A stretch of 64,000 nt of DNA, taken from the NCBI GenBank assembly GCA_030035585.1, contig CM057471.1, positions 96,287,819-96,351,818 of the forward strand. Reading direction: 5' to 3'. The position numbers and the translations under genes were made by a program. The notes under the pieces were generated by a model. It did not search any database and was not told the DNA's origin. It saw nothing but the letters and a program-made list of their open reading frames with translations. The DNA is from Dugong dugon. Lineage: Eukaryota > Chordata > Mammalia > Sirenia > Dugongidae. Shown here one piece after another: positions 12,728 through 23,702 of this stretch (positions within the stretch are counted from its first letter, which is position 1; each line of letters begins with the position of its first letter).

Positions 12728-12903
12728 TCTAAGCTTGACTACATCTCTGAATTACACAGGGTGCATTTTTCAAAATCTTGATTCCTGCACTTTACCTTAG
12801 ATATAATGATTCAGCATTTCTGGGGGCATGAGACTAGGGAATTTATGCTTTTAACAAACCTCTCAGGTGAGTCTGATGTGCAGCCAAGTTTAAGAATCAT
12901 CAT
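12728..12903 (-). mobile_element. MER5-like hAT DNA transposon relic
   Basis: The sequence follows the antisense order of MER5A, with AATGATTCAGCATTTCTGGG, then AACAAACCTCTCAGGTGAGT and AAGTTTAAGAATCATCA near the end. MER5 elements are non-autonomous hAT-Charlie relics. This copy is diverged at both ends. Confidence 0.65.
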
Positions 12904-12914
12904 ATTAGTCCTCA

Positions 12915-13105
12915 AGGAGCCCTGGTGGTGCAGTGGTTAAAGTGCTGGACTGCTAACTGAAAGGTCGTCGGTTTGAAACCAGCAGTGGCTCTGCAGGAGA
13001 AAGATGTTACAGTCAGCTTCCATATGTATTTACAGCCTTGGAAACCCTATGGGGTTGCTATGAATCGGAATCGATTTGATGGCAGTGGGTTTTGTTTTGG
13101 AATAA
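12915..13105 (+). mobile_element. AfroSINE
   Basis: The head GGAGCCCTGGTGGTGCAGTGG and box B-like GGTCGTCGGTTTGAAACC are clear. The body ends in GGTTTTGTTTTGG. The duplication TAGTCCTCA lies at 12906-12914 and 13106-13114. Confidence 0.96.
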
Positions 13106-13191
13106 TAGTCCTCAGCTGGAGCATTTACAGAAAGTAACTAAAGGGCATGATATGGTCTAACCTATGCTGAGAATCAAACGGTAATGTTATG

Positions 13192-13383
13192 CTGTTGTTG
13201 TTAGTTGCCGTCGAGTCAATTCCTACTCACAGCGACCCCATCATGTCAGAGTAGAACTGTGCTCCATAGGGTTTTCAATGGCTGTGACCTTTCAGAAAGA
13301 GATCACCAGGCCTTTGGGTGGATTCGAATCACCAACCTTTTAGTTAGTGGTTGAGGGCTTAACTGCGCCACTCAGGGACTCTG
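13192..13383 (-). mobile_element. AfroSINE
   Basis: This inverted copy starts with the complement of an RTE-type tail (GTTGTTGTTAGTTGCCGTCG) and ends at CGCCACTCAGGGACTC. Near-identical GTAATGTTAT/GTGATGTTAT strings flank it (13181-13190 and 13384-13393). It faces the copy at 12915, forming an inverted pair. Confidence 0.94.
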
Positions 13384-13439
13384 GTGATGTTATACCAAAT
13401 CTTAATGACCAAGTTTCAGAAATAAGCTAGGTGCTGTTA

Positions 13440-13752
13440 AAAAGTCAAACTCTACAGTCACAAAGAGACAAATATTGTATGATTCCACTTATATAAAATA
13501 TTTAGGATAGGTATAGAGACCAAAGTTTATTAGTGGTTACCAGGTTTGGATGGGAGGAAGGAGAAAAGGGGGACTCACTGCTTAGGGGACACTAAGCTTC
13601 TGTTAAGGGTGATGGGAAAAATTGGAAATGGATAATGGTGATGGGTGAACAACACGATAAACATAAGTAATGCCACGGAGTTGTACGTGTGAAGAAGGTT
13701 GAAAAGGCAAATGATTTGTTACATGTATATTTACCACATATAAAAAAAAAAA
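13440..13752 (+). mobile_element. Old L1 3' end fragment
   Basis: The stretch reads CAAATATTGTATGATTCCAC, then TTAGTGGTTACCAGGTTTGG, GGTGATGGGTGAACAAC and TGTTACATGTATATTTACCAC, ending in an A run at about 13743-13752. This is the standard order of the 3' end of old mammalian L1 (L1M type) in the sense direction. Confidence 0.8.
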
Positions 13753-13784
13753 TCTCCCAAACATGGTCCTTTATTTTCCTGATA

Positions 13785-13936
13785 CCCATTGCCATCAAGT
13801 CAATTCTGACTCATAGCAACCCTATAGAACAGAGTAGAACTGCCCCATAGGGTTTCCAAGAAGGGGCTGATGGATTCAAACTGTCAACCATTTGGTTAGC
13901 GACCACAGCTCTTAACCACTGTGCCACCAGGGCTCC
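13785..13936 (-). mobile_element. AfroSINE, short form
   Basis: This inverted short AfroSINE lies between perfect 13-base repeats TATTTTCCTGATA at 13772-13784 and 13937-13949. It carries the complement of box B and of the CCCTGGTGGCACAG head. Confidence 0.96.
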
Positions 13937-14001
13937 TATTTTCCTGATAGAGATGATATTACAATACTTAATGGATACGTAGGACTTAGCAATATTCAGT
14001 G

Positions 14002-14202
14002 GAGTCCCTGGATAGCACAAAAGTTTAAGCGCTTGACCACTAGCCAAAAGGTGGGTGATTTGAACCCATCCACAGGCACCTTGGAAGACAGGCCTGGTAA
14101 TCTGCTTCTGAAAGGTCACAGCCTTGAAAACCCTAAAGAACAGTTCTGCTCTGTATACACGTGTTCGCCGTGAGAGAGAATCAACTTGCCAACAACAACA
14201 AT
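14002..14202 (+). mobile_element. AfroSINE, long form
   Basis: The head GAGTCCCTGGATAGCACAAA is followed by box B-like GGGTGATTTGAACCC, the shared block with GGCCTGGTAATCTGCTTCTG, and the tail CAACTTGCCAACAACAACA. It is a diverged copy with the RTE-like 3' end. Confidence 0.92.
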
Positions 14203-15286
14203 ATGTAATGGAGAAGACTGAATTTTTAATGACTCTCATACCACCATATTCAAATCTTCTTCCATTCACGCCGGAGTCATTGAGGATGTTTCTGGATGAG
14301 CCCAAACTCTATTCTTCAGGCTAAATTTGTAAGTGAAGTATTGTTTGAAGATCTCCGCTCCAGTCACCCTGGGAGGTGAGCCTGGCTTGTTCTCTATAGT
14401 AAGTCATTGTGAAAGAAATCTTGAGGATAGAGAAAGAGAATAAGCAGCAGGTTCAAAATGGTGTGACGCACTCCTGGACAGGCCGTCATCACAGCTACAA
14501 CTTCTCCTGCAAGGATCAAGAGCTCCCCCAGCCTGGTTGGGCAGGCTACACAGACCCCTGCTGGCCTTCCCTGTCACTGCATGGTTGTATATCTGTGTAG
14601 GAGCCTGGTGGGGTTCCCTGTGGAGGAAAAGCAAGAAAAGGCTTGTAAGGAGTCAAACAGCTTGTCAAGGTATCCTTGTGGGTGTCTGTATTGAAGTGTC
14701 ACAGTATGAAGGCTTTTTATTAGCAGCTATTTTAGAATACTAACACTGAAATGGAACAATTTCTTCCCTACATGGAATTTCCAGACTGGCTTCCTCCTGC
14801 ACAGCCCTACGACAACACAGCCATCTCATAAGGGGGTGGAGGACATGACGCAGGGCTCCTCTGACGGTGGAGCCTGGCTGTGTGGCCCACGCCCTCAGCC
14901 CTGGAGACAATTTGCTTCATTCACATGTTGCTGATGACTGAGTTACGGCAGCAGAGGCTGTTGTGATTCGTGGCTCATGCCTTGTCTTTGCATACAGCAT
15001 GGGTGTCTTCCTGGGTTTTGCAAGGGCGTGGAGGGCTCACTACCCAATTGTAAGGGCATGGAGGGAACATTTACCCAAAGGTGAAATTGCAGGGTGAGTT
15101 AAATCCAGTACCAATATGCTCTCTTGGGCTCCCCCAGTTGCTTGAATTCTTACCACCTGTCTCAGGGTAAGTAATGGATTTCCCCTGAGAAATACACTGG
15201 GGTTCATTATAGTGAACAACTGTGACCCTCATAACCTCCTGTCAGAGTCTTAGAGGGTTGAGATCAGGGTTACTAACATTTATTGG
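14203..15286. other. Unique sequence, no gene recognised
   Basis: This stretch is moderately GC-rich around 14340-14640 and 14800-15000 and has several short frames on both strands. None shows a domain, splice-bounded coding pattern or known repeat, so I treat them as chance. Confidence 0.5.
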
Positions 15287-15289
15287 AAG

Positions 15290-15636
15290 GCAGTGGTGGT
15301 TCAGTGGTAGAATGCTCACCTTGTATGCACGAGACCCAGCTTAGACTTCTGGTCAGTGTAACTCATGCACAGCCACTAGCCCTGTGTTCTTGAGGCTTGT
15401 GTGTTGCTATGATGCTGAGCAGGTTCAGTGACACTTCCAGATGAAGATAGGCTAGGAAGAAAGGCCTGGCGATCTACTTCTGAAAATTAGCCAATGAAAA
15501 CCCTATAGATCATAATGATCTGATCTGAAACCAATCATGGGGATGGCGCAGGACTGGGCAGCATTTCATTCCATTATGCGTAGGATCGCTGTGAGTTGGA
15601 GGCCAACTCAACGGCAGCTGACAGCAACAACAACAA
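15290..15636 (+). mobile_element. tRNA-Gly-headed SINE with RTE body
   Basis: The first 71 bases follow a tRNA-Gly gene, with GCAGTGGTGGTTCAGTGGTA (box A) and the anticodon and T arms degraded. The next part matches the RTE-derived body (GATGCTGAGCAGGTTCAGTG, then GAAAGGCCTGGCGATCTAC). The 3' end, GGGATGGCGCAGGACTGGGC to AACGGCAGCTGACAGCAACA, is the RTE 3' terminus. This is a chimeric SINE mobilised presumably by RTE. Confidence 0.92.
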
Positions 15637-15689
15637 TGCTTATTGACTTCTTTTTCTATCTCAGCTTGTAACCTTCTTAACCATCTTCT

Positions 15690-15800
15690 CAACATACAGA
15701 TGAAAATGATATTCAGAGGTGAGGTCACTTTCCTCAGGCTCCATAGCTTGTACACGTGGCAGAGCTTGCACCAGAGGTCCTGTTCCCTAGGGAAAAGACC
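15690..15800 (-). mobile_element. MIR SINE relic
   Basis: The order ACAGATGAAAATGATATTCAGAGGTGAGGTCAC and CACGTGGCAGAGCTTG is the complement of the MIR core. It is old and short. Confidence 0.6.
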
Positions 15801-16129
15801 ACGCTCTTCTCATTCTGAAGCTTTCTGAATGTCTCAGCACAACCCCAGCTCCTCTGGTCTTTACCCTGGGAGGTGCAAAGGGGCTACCTGGTATATTTTC
15901 AGAGTTTCACCCTTACTGGTTATAAAAGATCTCCCTGGGATGGTGACCCACTGTGCAGGACAAAGTCCTATTGCTTTGCTGGTTGGAGGAGGAAAAGGAA
16001 TACTTCAAATTTCAGAACCATAACCTGTTAGGTTGGGAAGGGGTTTCATAAATATCCAGTCTGACCCCCTTGTTTTAAGGAGGGAACCTGGATTGCCTTG
16101 CTCAGCGTGCTAGCTCTCCAGTGTTAGAT
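15801..16129. other. Unique sequence with a possible old LINE scrap
   Basis: Around 16030-16110 a string near CCAGTCTGACCCCCTTGTTTTAAGGAGGGAACC resembles antisense L3/MIR3 sequence. The rest shows nothing I recognise. Confidence 0.4.
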
Positions 16130-16303
16130 CATTTCCAAATCTTACTACTGTGCCAAGGCATATGGAACCAGCAGACAGGGATCTATTCCCAACTTTGGTA
16201 TGTATGCCTTGCATGACTTTGAACAACTCTTTCAACTCTTTGGAACATAGTTTCCATCTTAGTGAAATGCTACTTGGTGTTACCACAAACAGTATAAAGT
16301 ATG
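16130..16303 (+). mobile_element. MIR SINE relic
   Basis: CAGGGATCTATTCCCAACTT, then GCATGACTTTGAACAACTC and TTTCCATCTTAGTGAAATG follow the sense order of MIR (box B, core, then the 3' part). Confidence 0.55.
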
Positions 16304-16305
16304 TC

Positions 16306-16764
16306 TTGTTGTTGCTAGCTGCCATTGAATTGACTTCAGTTCGTGGTGACCTTATGTACAACAGAACAAAATTTGTGTGGTCCTGTCATCCTCACAGTCA
16401 CCAGCATGTTCGAGTCTGTCGTTGTGGCTGTTGTGCCAGTCAGTCTCACCGAGGGTCTCCCTAGCCCTCAGTGGCCCATTACTTTACCAAACATGACGTC
16501 CTCCTCTAGCAATGGATCCCTCCTGATGACGTGTCCAAAGCAAGCAAGCTGGCCAATGCTCTGTTGTGATCCATAAGATTTTATTGGCTAATTTTCAGAA
16601 GTAGATTGCCAGGCCTTTCTTCCTAGTCTGTCTTAGGAAGCTCCACTGAAACTTATCTACCATGAGTGGTCCTACTGGTATTTGAAATACTGTTGGCATA
16701 GCTTCCAGCATCACAGCAACACGTAAGCCACCACTAATACAACAAACTGATAGATAGGTGGTGG
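16306..16764 (-). mobile_element. RTE-derived internally deleted element (SINE-like)
   Basis: In element orientation this joins an RTE 5' end (complement of GACAAACTGATAGATAGG, next to the CCACCACC start) directly to an RTE 3' end (complement of CTGCCATTGAATTGACTTC). All of the RTE ORF is missing. The 5' segment has the palindromic TATTTGAAATA string also seen in the copies at 42206-42408 and 61927-62358. It is a non-autonomous deletion derivative, comparable in logic to ruminant RTE-derived SINEs. Confidence 0.88.
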
Positions 16765-17845
16765 AAAGTACATGTATGTAAATTCTCATCAATATGATTA
16801 TTGTCTTTGGTGAACAGGAACAAAGCAGAATCCTGTGGCATATACCTGGGCTCCACCTTCCATGTTTGAAGGAATTTTGTCTTGGGTAAATGTCCCTGAA
16901 TCCAGGGATAGGTGCCTAGGAATGTGAGTGCTATCTCAGATCTTTATGGAATAGTCCAAAGATGTGGTCTTCACACTTTCCTTCTCTTCATTCTCCTGAA
17001 CTGATGACATACCTCCCACCTGTGTTTTATAGTCTCTCCTTATGCACTGTTGGGCAACTCTTCCAGGTGAGTGATGTTTATGAGGTCTTTGGGAGTGTCA
17101 AAGGAATTCCCCCAAACCCTAACTGCCTGCTAATCTGTACCCTGTGTTTCTTCCACTGTGTCCTTTAAGTAACTTTAGTTGTTACCACAAAAAGCACATT
17201 TTACTATTCTGTGTGATATATTTCCTATGTATTTTGGTGGTTGGTCTAGAACTATCCATTTGCTTATCTTTTATCAGCCATTGTGAGTCATTGCTATTTG
17301 CCTGAGCATGAAACATGTCATAAAGGGAAGCCATCATTCCATAAACCACACACACTGCAGACTCCAAGCTCAACTTGAAGAGTATAGGACGGGGCTCTGC
17401 CCTTTGGCAGTCTCGGGAAGCTGATGGCCTTCTTCCCAAAAGATGGTTTCTAACTGTATAAAATAAAATACGTAGTGTTACAAAGGAATGCAATTATATT
17501 GCAATAGTGTTATAAAATGTTAAAAATGTGATATAATAATTAATGTATATTTGTTAAAACGTTTAATAATGAGACCTGGTAACAGGTCCAAAAACCATGA
17601 TCATTTCAAAGTGATGAACATAAATGAGATTCTGCAGCAATAATAATATGATATGAAAATATCTGATGTCAACTGGTGACGACATCACAGATTCTGTTGA
17701 TCCTACTGTGGTTTGTGGCTTACCTTAGTAATTGAAGGAAATGCTACATTTTTGTTAGAGATTAGTGAAAATGACGATGTAATTCAAGTTTACGAGACCC
17801 TCTGAATTCGACCATTGATCCTCTTGACGGTCTGTGGATTACAGG
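16765..17845. other. Unique sequence, some constrained-looking DNA
   Basis: No gene or known repeat is recognised. The AT-rich part at 17505-17760 contains TGTGGTTTGTGG (RUNX-like) and two related strings near 17697 and 17815 that may be a diverged duplication. The frames at 16962-17168 and 17182-17493 show no domain. Confidence 0.45.
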
Positions 17846-18414
17846 TGAGGAACTGCTTTAAAGGGAGAATGAAGAAAACCAAAGACACAAGGGAAAGATT
17901 AGTCCAAAGGACAAATAGACCACAACTACCACAGCCTCCACAAAACTGAGTCCAGTACAGCTAGATGGTGCCCGGCTACCACCACCAACTGCTCTGACAG
18001 GGATCATAATAGAGGGTCCTGGACAGAGCTGGAGAAAAATGTAGAACAAAATTCTAACTCACAAAAAATGACCAAACTTACTGGTCTGACAGAGACTGGA
18101 GAAACCCCCAGAGTATGGCCCCTGGACACCATTATAGCTCAGTAATGAAGTCATTCCTGAGATTCACCCTTCAGCCAAAAATTAGACAGGCCTATAAAAC
18201 AAAATGAGATTAAATGGGCACACTAGCCCAGGGGCAAGGGTAAGAAGGCAGGAGGGGACAGAAAAGCTGGTAATGGGGAAGCCAAGGTCAAGAAGGGAGA
18301 GTGTTGACATGTTGTGGGGTTGATAACCAATGTCACAAAACAATATGTGTATTAATTATTTAATGAGAAACTGGAAACTAGTAAACCTTCATCTTAAAAA
18401 AAAAAAAAAAAAGA
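17846..18414 (+). mobile_element. 5'-truncated L1, 3' UTR only
   Basis: This is sense-strand 3' UTR of the same L1 lineage as the two long copies. Its complement matches about 1440-1700 and 34920-35220, with shared strings such as AGATGGTGCCCGGCTACCAC and GGACAGAGCTGGAGAAAAAT. It ends in an A run at 18397-18414. GATTACAG flanks it on both sides (about 17838-17845 and 18411-18420), a plausible short target duplication. Confidence 0.9.
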
Positions 18415-18574
18415 TTACAGCCTTGGGGTTGCGGGGAGAACTCCTGCTTCAGAGCATTGCAGAGTAGTGTGCAAATGCTCGTTAGTCAGGAACAATAAAG
18501 TGCTGCTGGCTGAGAGCATTCTAGAGAATCTAAACTCTGAAGCATGGAGGTGGGGGTAGGACTAAGGGTAGTAT

Positions 18575-18763
18575 AGTTCCCTGAGTGGTACAAATGGTTT
18601 GCATTTGGATATTAACCGAAAGGTTGGTGATTTGAATCCACCTAGCAATGCAACAAAAGAAAGATCTGGTGATCTACTTCTGAAAAATCAACCATTAAAA
18701 ACCCTATGGAGCACAGTTCTACTGACATGTGATTGCCATGAGTCAAAATCGACTCCACGGCAT
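18575..18763 (+). mobile_element. AfroSINE, long form
   Basis: The head AGTTCCCTGAGTGGTACAAA, box B-like GTTGGTGATTTGAATCC, the block GATCTGGTGATCTACTTCTG and the end GAGTCAAAATCGACTCCACG are present. It abuts a MIR on its right. Confidence 0.92.
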
Positions 18764-18767
18764 AGAC

Positions 18768-18990
18768 TCTGGGTCCAGGCTTCCTGGGTTCAAATTTCAT
18801 CTCCAACTCCTACAAACTGTGTGACCTTGAACAAGTTATTTAACCTCTCGAGCCTCTATTGCTTCATATGTTAAGTGGCAAGAACAATCATACCTATCTC
18901 AAAGAGTTGTAAGGATTAAGTGCAGTTGAAACAGTGCCCACTTCATAGTGGGCACTTTATATGTCAGCTATTGTCATTATAATTATATGA
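18768..18990 (+). mobile_element. MIR SINE
   Basis: This well-preserved MIR contains GGGTTCAAATTTCATCTCC (box B), ACTGTGTGACCTTGAACAAG (core) and AAGGATTAAGTGCAG with the terminal AGTGGGCACTTTATATG. Confidence 0.9.
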
Positions 18991-18995
18991 TGATA

Positions 18996-19140
18996 GATCT
19001 TTTGAGAAAATTATGCCAACCTTCATCCATCTCCAGGTTTCTGTTACATCTTCTTTTTCCCTCACTCCTACTGCCATCGTGAATGTCGAGTTTACCTTGT
19101 CATTGTTATTTAGCTGCACCTGGGGACATGCAACATTTAA
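18996..19140. repeat. Local direct repeat, copy 1
   Basis: This stretch is closely similar to 19511-19632. Shared strings include TTCTGTTACATCTTC, CCCTCACTCCT and CACCTGGGGACATGC. I do not recognise the family. Confidence 0.85.
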
Positions 19141-19510
19141 AGAGAATACCTCAGAATAAATAAATAGCATAAGAGTGAATCAGCACTGGGCAAGGCATTG
19201 TTAAGTAGGGCTTGCACACACAGGTGTTGAGTAGCTGTGAATTCAGCCCACATTTCTCCACCTCTGAAGGATCAATATACTTCACATCCATGGCAATCCC
19301 CATTGCCCATCCAGCAGGTTTACCTAAAAGGTTTTGGATGGCCACTTGCTCTCACTTAATCTTGATAAACCCATACTTGTGCCTGACCATCACTCCTTCG
19401 TCTCTAAGTGCTGTCAAACCATCCTTAAATAATTTGTGTTAGAATTCAGCCTGGAACAAGGGTTAAGTTTCGTTATCCCTTGTTTCTGGAATCCCATTTT
19501 TTCACCCTGT

Positions 19511-19632
19511 TTTGAAAATTATACCAACCTTCAGCCATCTCCAAGCTTCTGTTACATCTTCCTTTTCCCTCACTCCTGCTGCTGTCATGAATACCAAGCT
19601 TAGCTACACCTGGGGACATGCATTCTTTTAAA
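19511..19632. repeat. Local direct repeat, copy 2
   Basis: This is the second copy of the 18996-19140 sequence, about 515 bases downstream and in the same orientation. It lacks an internal stretch present in copy 1 (the TACCTTGTCATTGTTATT part). The intervening 370 bases show no recognised repeat. Confidence 0.85.
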
Positions 19633-20636
19633 TCAACTCTGAGCTCTCCATTTATCTCATCTTTCTTGGTTTCAAATTCCTTTTAAATATGTCTGTTCCA
19701 TCTTTTCTAGATTTAAGATTGTCCTCTTTGATGAAACAGAGAGAATCAAATAGGAATTACATAGCTATCTCACTCAACAAATATTTTGTGCAGGGGGTCA
19801 CCAAAGGTCAGGGGCCAACTCAATGGCACCTAACAACAGCAACAACATATTTCAAAGGAGTTTCTAACAGGCAAGTGAACAGTCCAAGGAGGGCGATCAG
19901 GAAGTCTGGAACTGTGCCATAGGAGGTATAGTTCAGGGAACTAGAGACATTTCCTAAAGTGGACGCATTAGCTGGCTTCTGCCACACAGGCAAGGACAGG
20001 GCTCCAGAGGCCAGAATTAGGCCTATTGGGTGGGAGATTCATGGAGCTGATTTCGGCACAAGAACTGCCTAAGACTGAGAGCTGCCTAGCAGGGACATGG
20101 GCTCCCTTGACAGGAGATGAGGTCTTTGTCACTGGAGGAATGTGTCCAAGCACAGCCTTTCCATCTTCCACGGTTGTGGGAAGATCTCGGTGTTGTACAA
20201 ATTATACTCCGTGGAACTCAGGGATTGTGTAGAGGGACTTCAGTGATTAGTTCTTTAAACAGTTGATTTAAATTTCATCTTTTATGTATACTATAACCAT
20301 TAATATAACTGTTAAGTATAATACAGCTATTAATAAAAACTAATGGAAACCAACGTGCTCGAATGGGTTATGTATACAATTTAATCACATTGGACAACAG
20401 CAACTCATTGATGTGTTTATACGGTTTGGCCTTAAAATACATAAATGTTACTGATTTGAAGTTTTAGAAATAAATTCATACTGTTACATTGTCTTTTTAT
20501 TTGCTTTAGTTTGAAGGATTGTATGTGAAGATTTGGTGTGATTTAGGTCACTTCTAAAGATCCTTGTAACTCAAAGATTCCATCATTGTTACTCTGCCAA
20601 TTAAAACAGAACAAACAACAACAACAACAAAAAACT
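19633..20636. other. Mostly unique sequence with a small RTE tail scrap
   Basis: Positions 19795-19848 resemble a 3' end of an RTE-type SINE (GGTCAGGGGCCAACTCAATG followed by CACCTAACAACAGC). The remainder has no recognised repeat or gene. A short CAA run lies at 20611-20631. Confidence 0.55.
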
Positions 20637-20787
20637 TCATTGCTATCGAGTCAATTCCAACTCATAGTGACCATATAGGACAGAGTAGACCTGCCCCATA
20701 GGGTTTCCAAGGAGCAGCTGGTGGATTTGAACTGCTGACCTTTTGGTTAGCAGCTGTAGCTCTTAACCAGTGTGCCAGCAGGGCTCT
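20637..20787 (-). mobile_element. AfroSINE, short form
   Basis: An inverted short AfroSINE runs from TGCTATCGAGTCAATTCCAAC to TTAACCAGTGTGCCAGCAGG. It is preceded by a CAA-rich stretch that may be part of its tail. Confidence 0.93.
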
Positions 20788-20806
20788 GACTAACTGAAAC
20801 AACACA

Positions 20807-21316
20807 TGTCTTAGTCATCTAGTGTTGCTGTAACAGAAATACCACAAGTGGATGGCTTTAACAGGGAAAAGTTTATTCCCTCACAGTCCAGTAGGCTACA
20901 AGTTCAAATTCAGGGCATCAGCTCCAGGGGAATGCTTTCTCCATCAGCTCTGGAAGAAGGTCAGTGTCATCAATCTTCCCTTGGTCTGGGAGCTTCTCTG
21001 CGCAGGAACCTCAGGTCCAAAGGAAGTGCTCTGCTCCCAGCACTGCTTTCCTGATGGTATGAGGTTCCAATATCTCTCTGCTTGCTTCTCTCAATTATAT
21101 CTCAAAAGAGATTGGCTTAAGACACTATCTAATCTTGTAGATCTCATCAATATAACTGCTACTAATCCATCTCATTAACATCATAGTGATAGGAATTACA
21201 ACACATAGGGAAATCACATTATATGACAAAATGGTAGACAATCATATAATACTGGGAATCATGATGTAGCCAAGTTGACAGATATTTTTGGGGGACACAA
21301 TTCAATCCATGAAACC
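20807..21316 (-). mobile_element. MaLR-like solo LTR, about 0.5 kb
   Basis: The plus strand reads TGTCTTAGTCATCTAGTGTTG, then ACAGAAATACCACAAGTGG, the complement of the terminal part of the LTRs at 33058 and 55972. It ends with GGGGGACACAATTCAATCC. The layout (TG start, terminal polyadenylation region on the complement) fits an ERVL-MaLR type LTR. Internal retroviral genes are absent, so it is a solo LTR. The exact subfamily is not determined. Confidence 0.75.
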
Positions 21317-21378
21317 ACTATATTCTCATTTCTATAAATTTATGTTAGCCCAAACAAAAAGGATATGACCAGCTCTTG

Positions 21379-21527
21379 GGGCCCTGGTGGGGCAGTGGTT
21401 AAGCGTTCAGCTGATAACCAAAATGTCAGCAGTTCAAATTCACCGGCCCCTGTGGGGAAGTTCTGCTGTGTCCTGTAGGGTCACAATGAGTTGGAATCAA
21501 TTCGACAGCAATGGGTTTTGGTTTTAG
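21379..21527 (+). mobile_element. AfroSINE, short form
   Basis: The head GGGGCCCTGGTGGGGCAGTGG, box B-like TCAGCAGTTCAAATTC and the end CAATTCGACAGCAATGGG followed by a GGTTTT tail are all present. Confidence 0.94.
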
Positions 21528-23251
21528 GTCCCGTGTGCACAGGGAGAAATTTATGAAGCATTCTGCTTCCAAAATCAACTATAGTTCCAACTCAGCCTAC
21601 ACTCTCTAACAAGTTCTCATTCTACACTCTCCTTGCTTCTTTCAAACTTGCCAAACTTCATCTGCACTTTCAAAGGCATCGATTATATGTGCATGGGCTA
21701 CTCTAAAAAGTCTGAAGCTTGGGATCTCATTATATTCATGGCGTAATTATTTAAATAGTTTAAGGAGCATGTCCAACAGTTTTTCTGTGTAACAGAAAAG
21801 AGAATGCCCTACCCTTCATGGCTTTGAAACACAGCTGACTGTGGATAATGAAATGGCAGAAGTTGAGAGAAAAGGAGAAATGGTAAGCAGATCAAGGAAA
21901 GCCAGAGAACGTTCAATTCAGCTTCTTACCAGATGACGGGTTCACCATTCTCCAGACGCCCAGCAAAGCACACCAGCTTTGCAGTGGAGAGAACATTTAC
22001 CCAAGGATACATCAATGCTAGAACTACCCGGTGTGTCCTCAAATACTCCTGCTGGAATGAATGAGGAATGAATAGGAATATCGCCATCTCTTTCAGTCCC
22101 TTGCTTTATATTTTATGTTCCTCATTTCCAAAAGTGTATACTTCAAAGCCTTTATATCTCAAGTGAGAAACGAAGTTGATCCACTAACAAATATAGTACT
22201 CCCATTTATAATTTATAAACTATAAAGAACCCAAAGTGTGGGAAAAATTATTTCTGCACAACAGATGCCAACCAGGCAGTCTGCATGGCGTCCGCAGCAA
22301 ACCCAACCCTTCCTGGGCCTCAGTCTCCTCAACTGTAAAATGGTGACAATATTTGGGTCAGATGACTTCTAAGTCCTTTCATCACTAAAATGTTAAGCTT
22401 GGTTCTCAGTTCCAATGAATTAAATAAAAATATTTTCTACATAGAGAGACTTAAGATCAATTCTTAGAGAATTTACAAAGTTGGCAAAAAAAGAAAAAAG
22501 AAGAAGAAAAGAAAGCTACAGTTATTTTCTTCTACAGGAGGTAAAGCTTTTCTTAGTGCTATTTTAAAAATTTGGTTCTTTGTCTCCTGTTCTGATCCCC
22601 AACTCCCATGAATAATTCAGAATTTTCTTCTCGATGCATTATATCTCCAAGCCTTACAGATAAGAGAGTTAGGTGGTATTATCTTCTTTCACTTTTTCTC
22701 TCTCAGAGGAATATCTCTGTATTGGTCAAAGAAGTTAATTTATCTGTTAGGCACATGCAGATTTTCTATTTTTTTTGTCCTGAGTATCTCTATGCATTGA
22801 AATCATAAAATGACAAAGGAATGCAAAAGTATATAAAACCTGATAATGTCTCTTTAATAACAGATGTATCTGCTATCATGTTGCAGATCAGTATTACCGG
22901 TGTTTAGCCAGGGCCTGTGCTCATGACAAATATCTTAGCATGATAAGGAGGCAAATGAACCAATGTAAACACAATCATAAGATGGTTTTTATTCAACCTT
23001 ACACCCGTGCGTAATGCCTAGCAGTACCTGGAGGCATTCAAAGCAAGTTAAACATTGCCAACCATTGTCAATGCAATTTTTAAAGATCTCAGTTTTATAG
23101 ATGGCAATTTAGATCTGCAGAAGATTAAAGGTCTTGCCCAACTTGGAGCCAGCTAGCCCAAGAGTTTTCTTTACCTCCTTAAGGCATAAAGCGGGAAGGA
23201 CTATAATTTTAGCACTCTCCATACCTCACGTGCAAGAGAGAAACCAAAGAG
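21528..23251. other. Unique sequence with two possible MIR scraps
   Basis: CTGGGCCTCAGTCTCCTCAA (22315-22335) is MIR-like on the plus strand. Positions 23040-23160 (AAGGTCTTGCCCAACTTGG) are MIR-like on the minus strand. A purine-rich run lies at 22484-22516. No gene is recognised, and the 66-codon frame at 22608-22808 has no domain. Confidence 0.5.
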
Positions 23252-23432
23252 ACCAGTTACTATGGAGTCAACTCTGACCTTACATGTGTCAGGGTAGAAC
23301 TGTGCTCCATAAGGTTTTTAATGGCTGTTTTTTTGGAAATAAATTGCTAGGCCTTTCTTCTTGGTGGACTGGAACCTGCAAACTTTCGGCTGGCAGTCAA
23401 GCATGTTAACCATTTGCACCACACAAGGACTC
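23252..23432 (-). mobile_element. AfroSINE, long form, old
   Basis: This inverted and diverged copy has ACTATGGAGTCAACTCTGAC at the 3' end and TTAACCATTTGCACCACAC at the head. The block AAATTGCTAGGCCTTTCTTC is present. Confidence 0.9.
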
Positions 23433-23702
23433 TATTTTCAGGAGAACCATGCTTTATTCTTTTAGCACAGACACTCAGCAGGATGAATGATAAGGTGCTT
23501 TTGGTCAGCCGTCCCTAGTTTGGAAAATTCCCTACCCATAGCAATTTTTCTGTTTACTATCCCCGTTCAGTTTCTCAAATGATGCAGAGAATATTCTCTC
23601 TGCCTTTGGTTCCCGCCTCCCGCTTTATGGGAGAAGAATCTGCAACCATTTTAGCAATTAGTAAGTGCCTCTGGAGGTGAGCTAAGAACTTCAGAAAAAG
23701 AA

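Noticed and set aside
13811..14305. 164-codon minus-strand frame
   Set aside because: It is built largely from two AfroSINEs and the sequence between them, so it is a chance frame.
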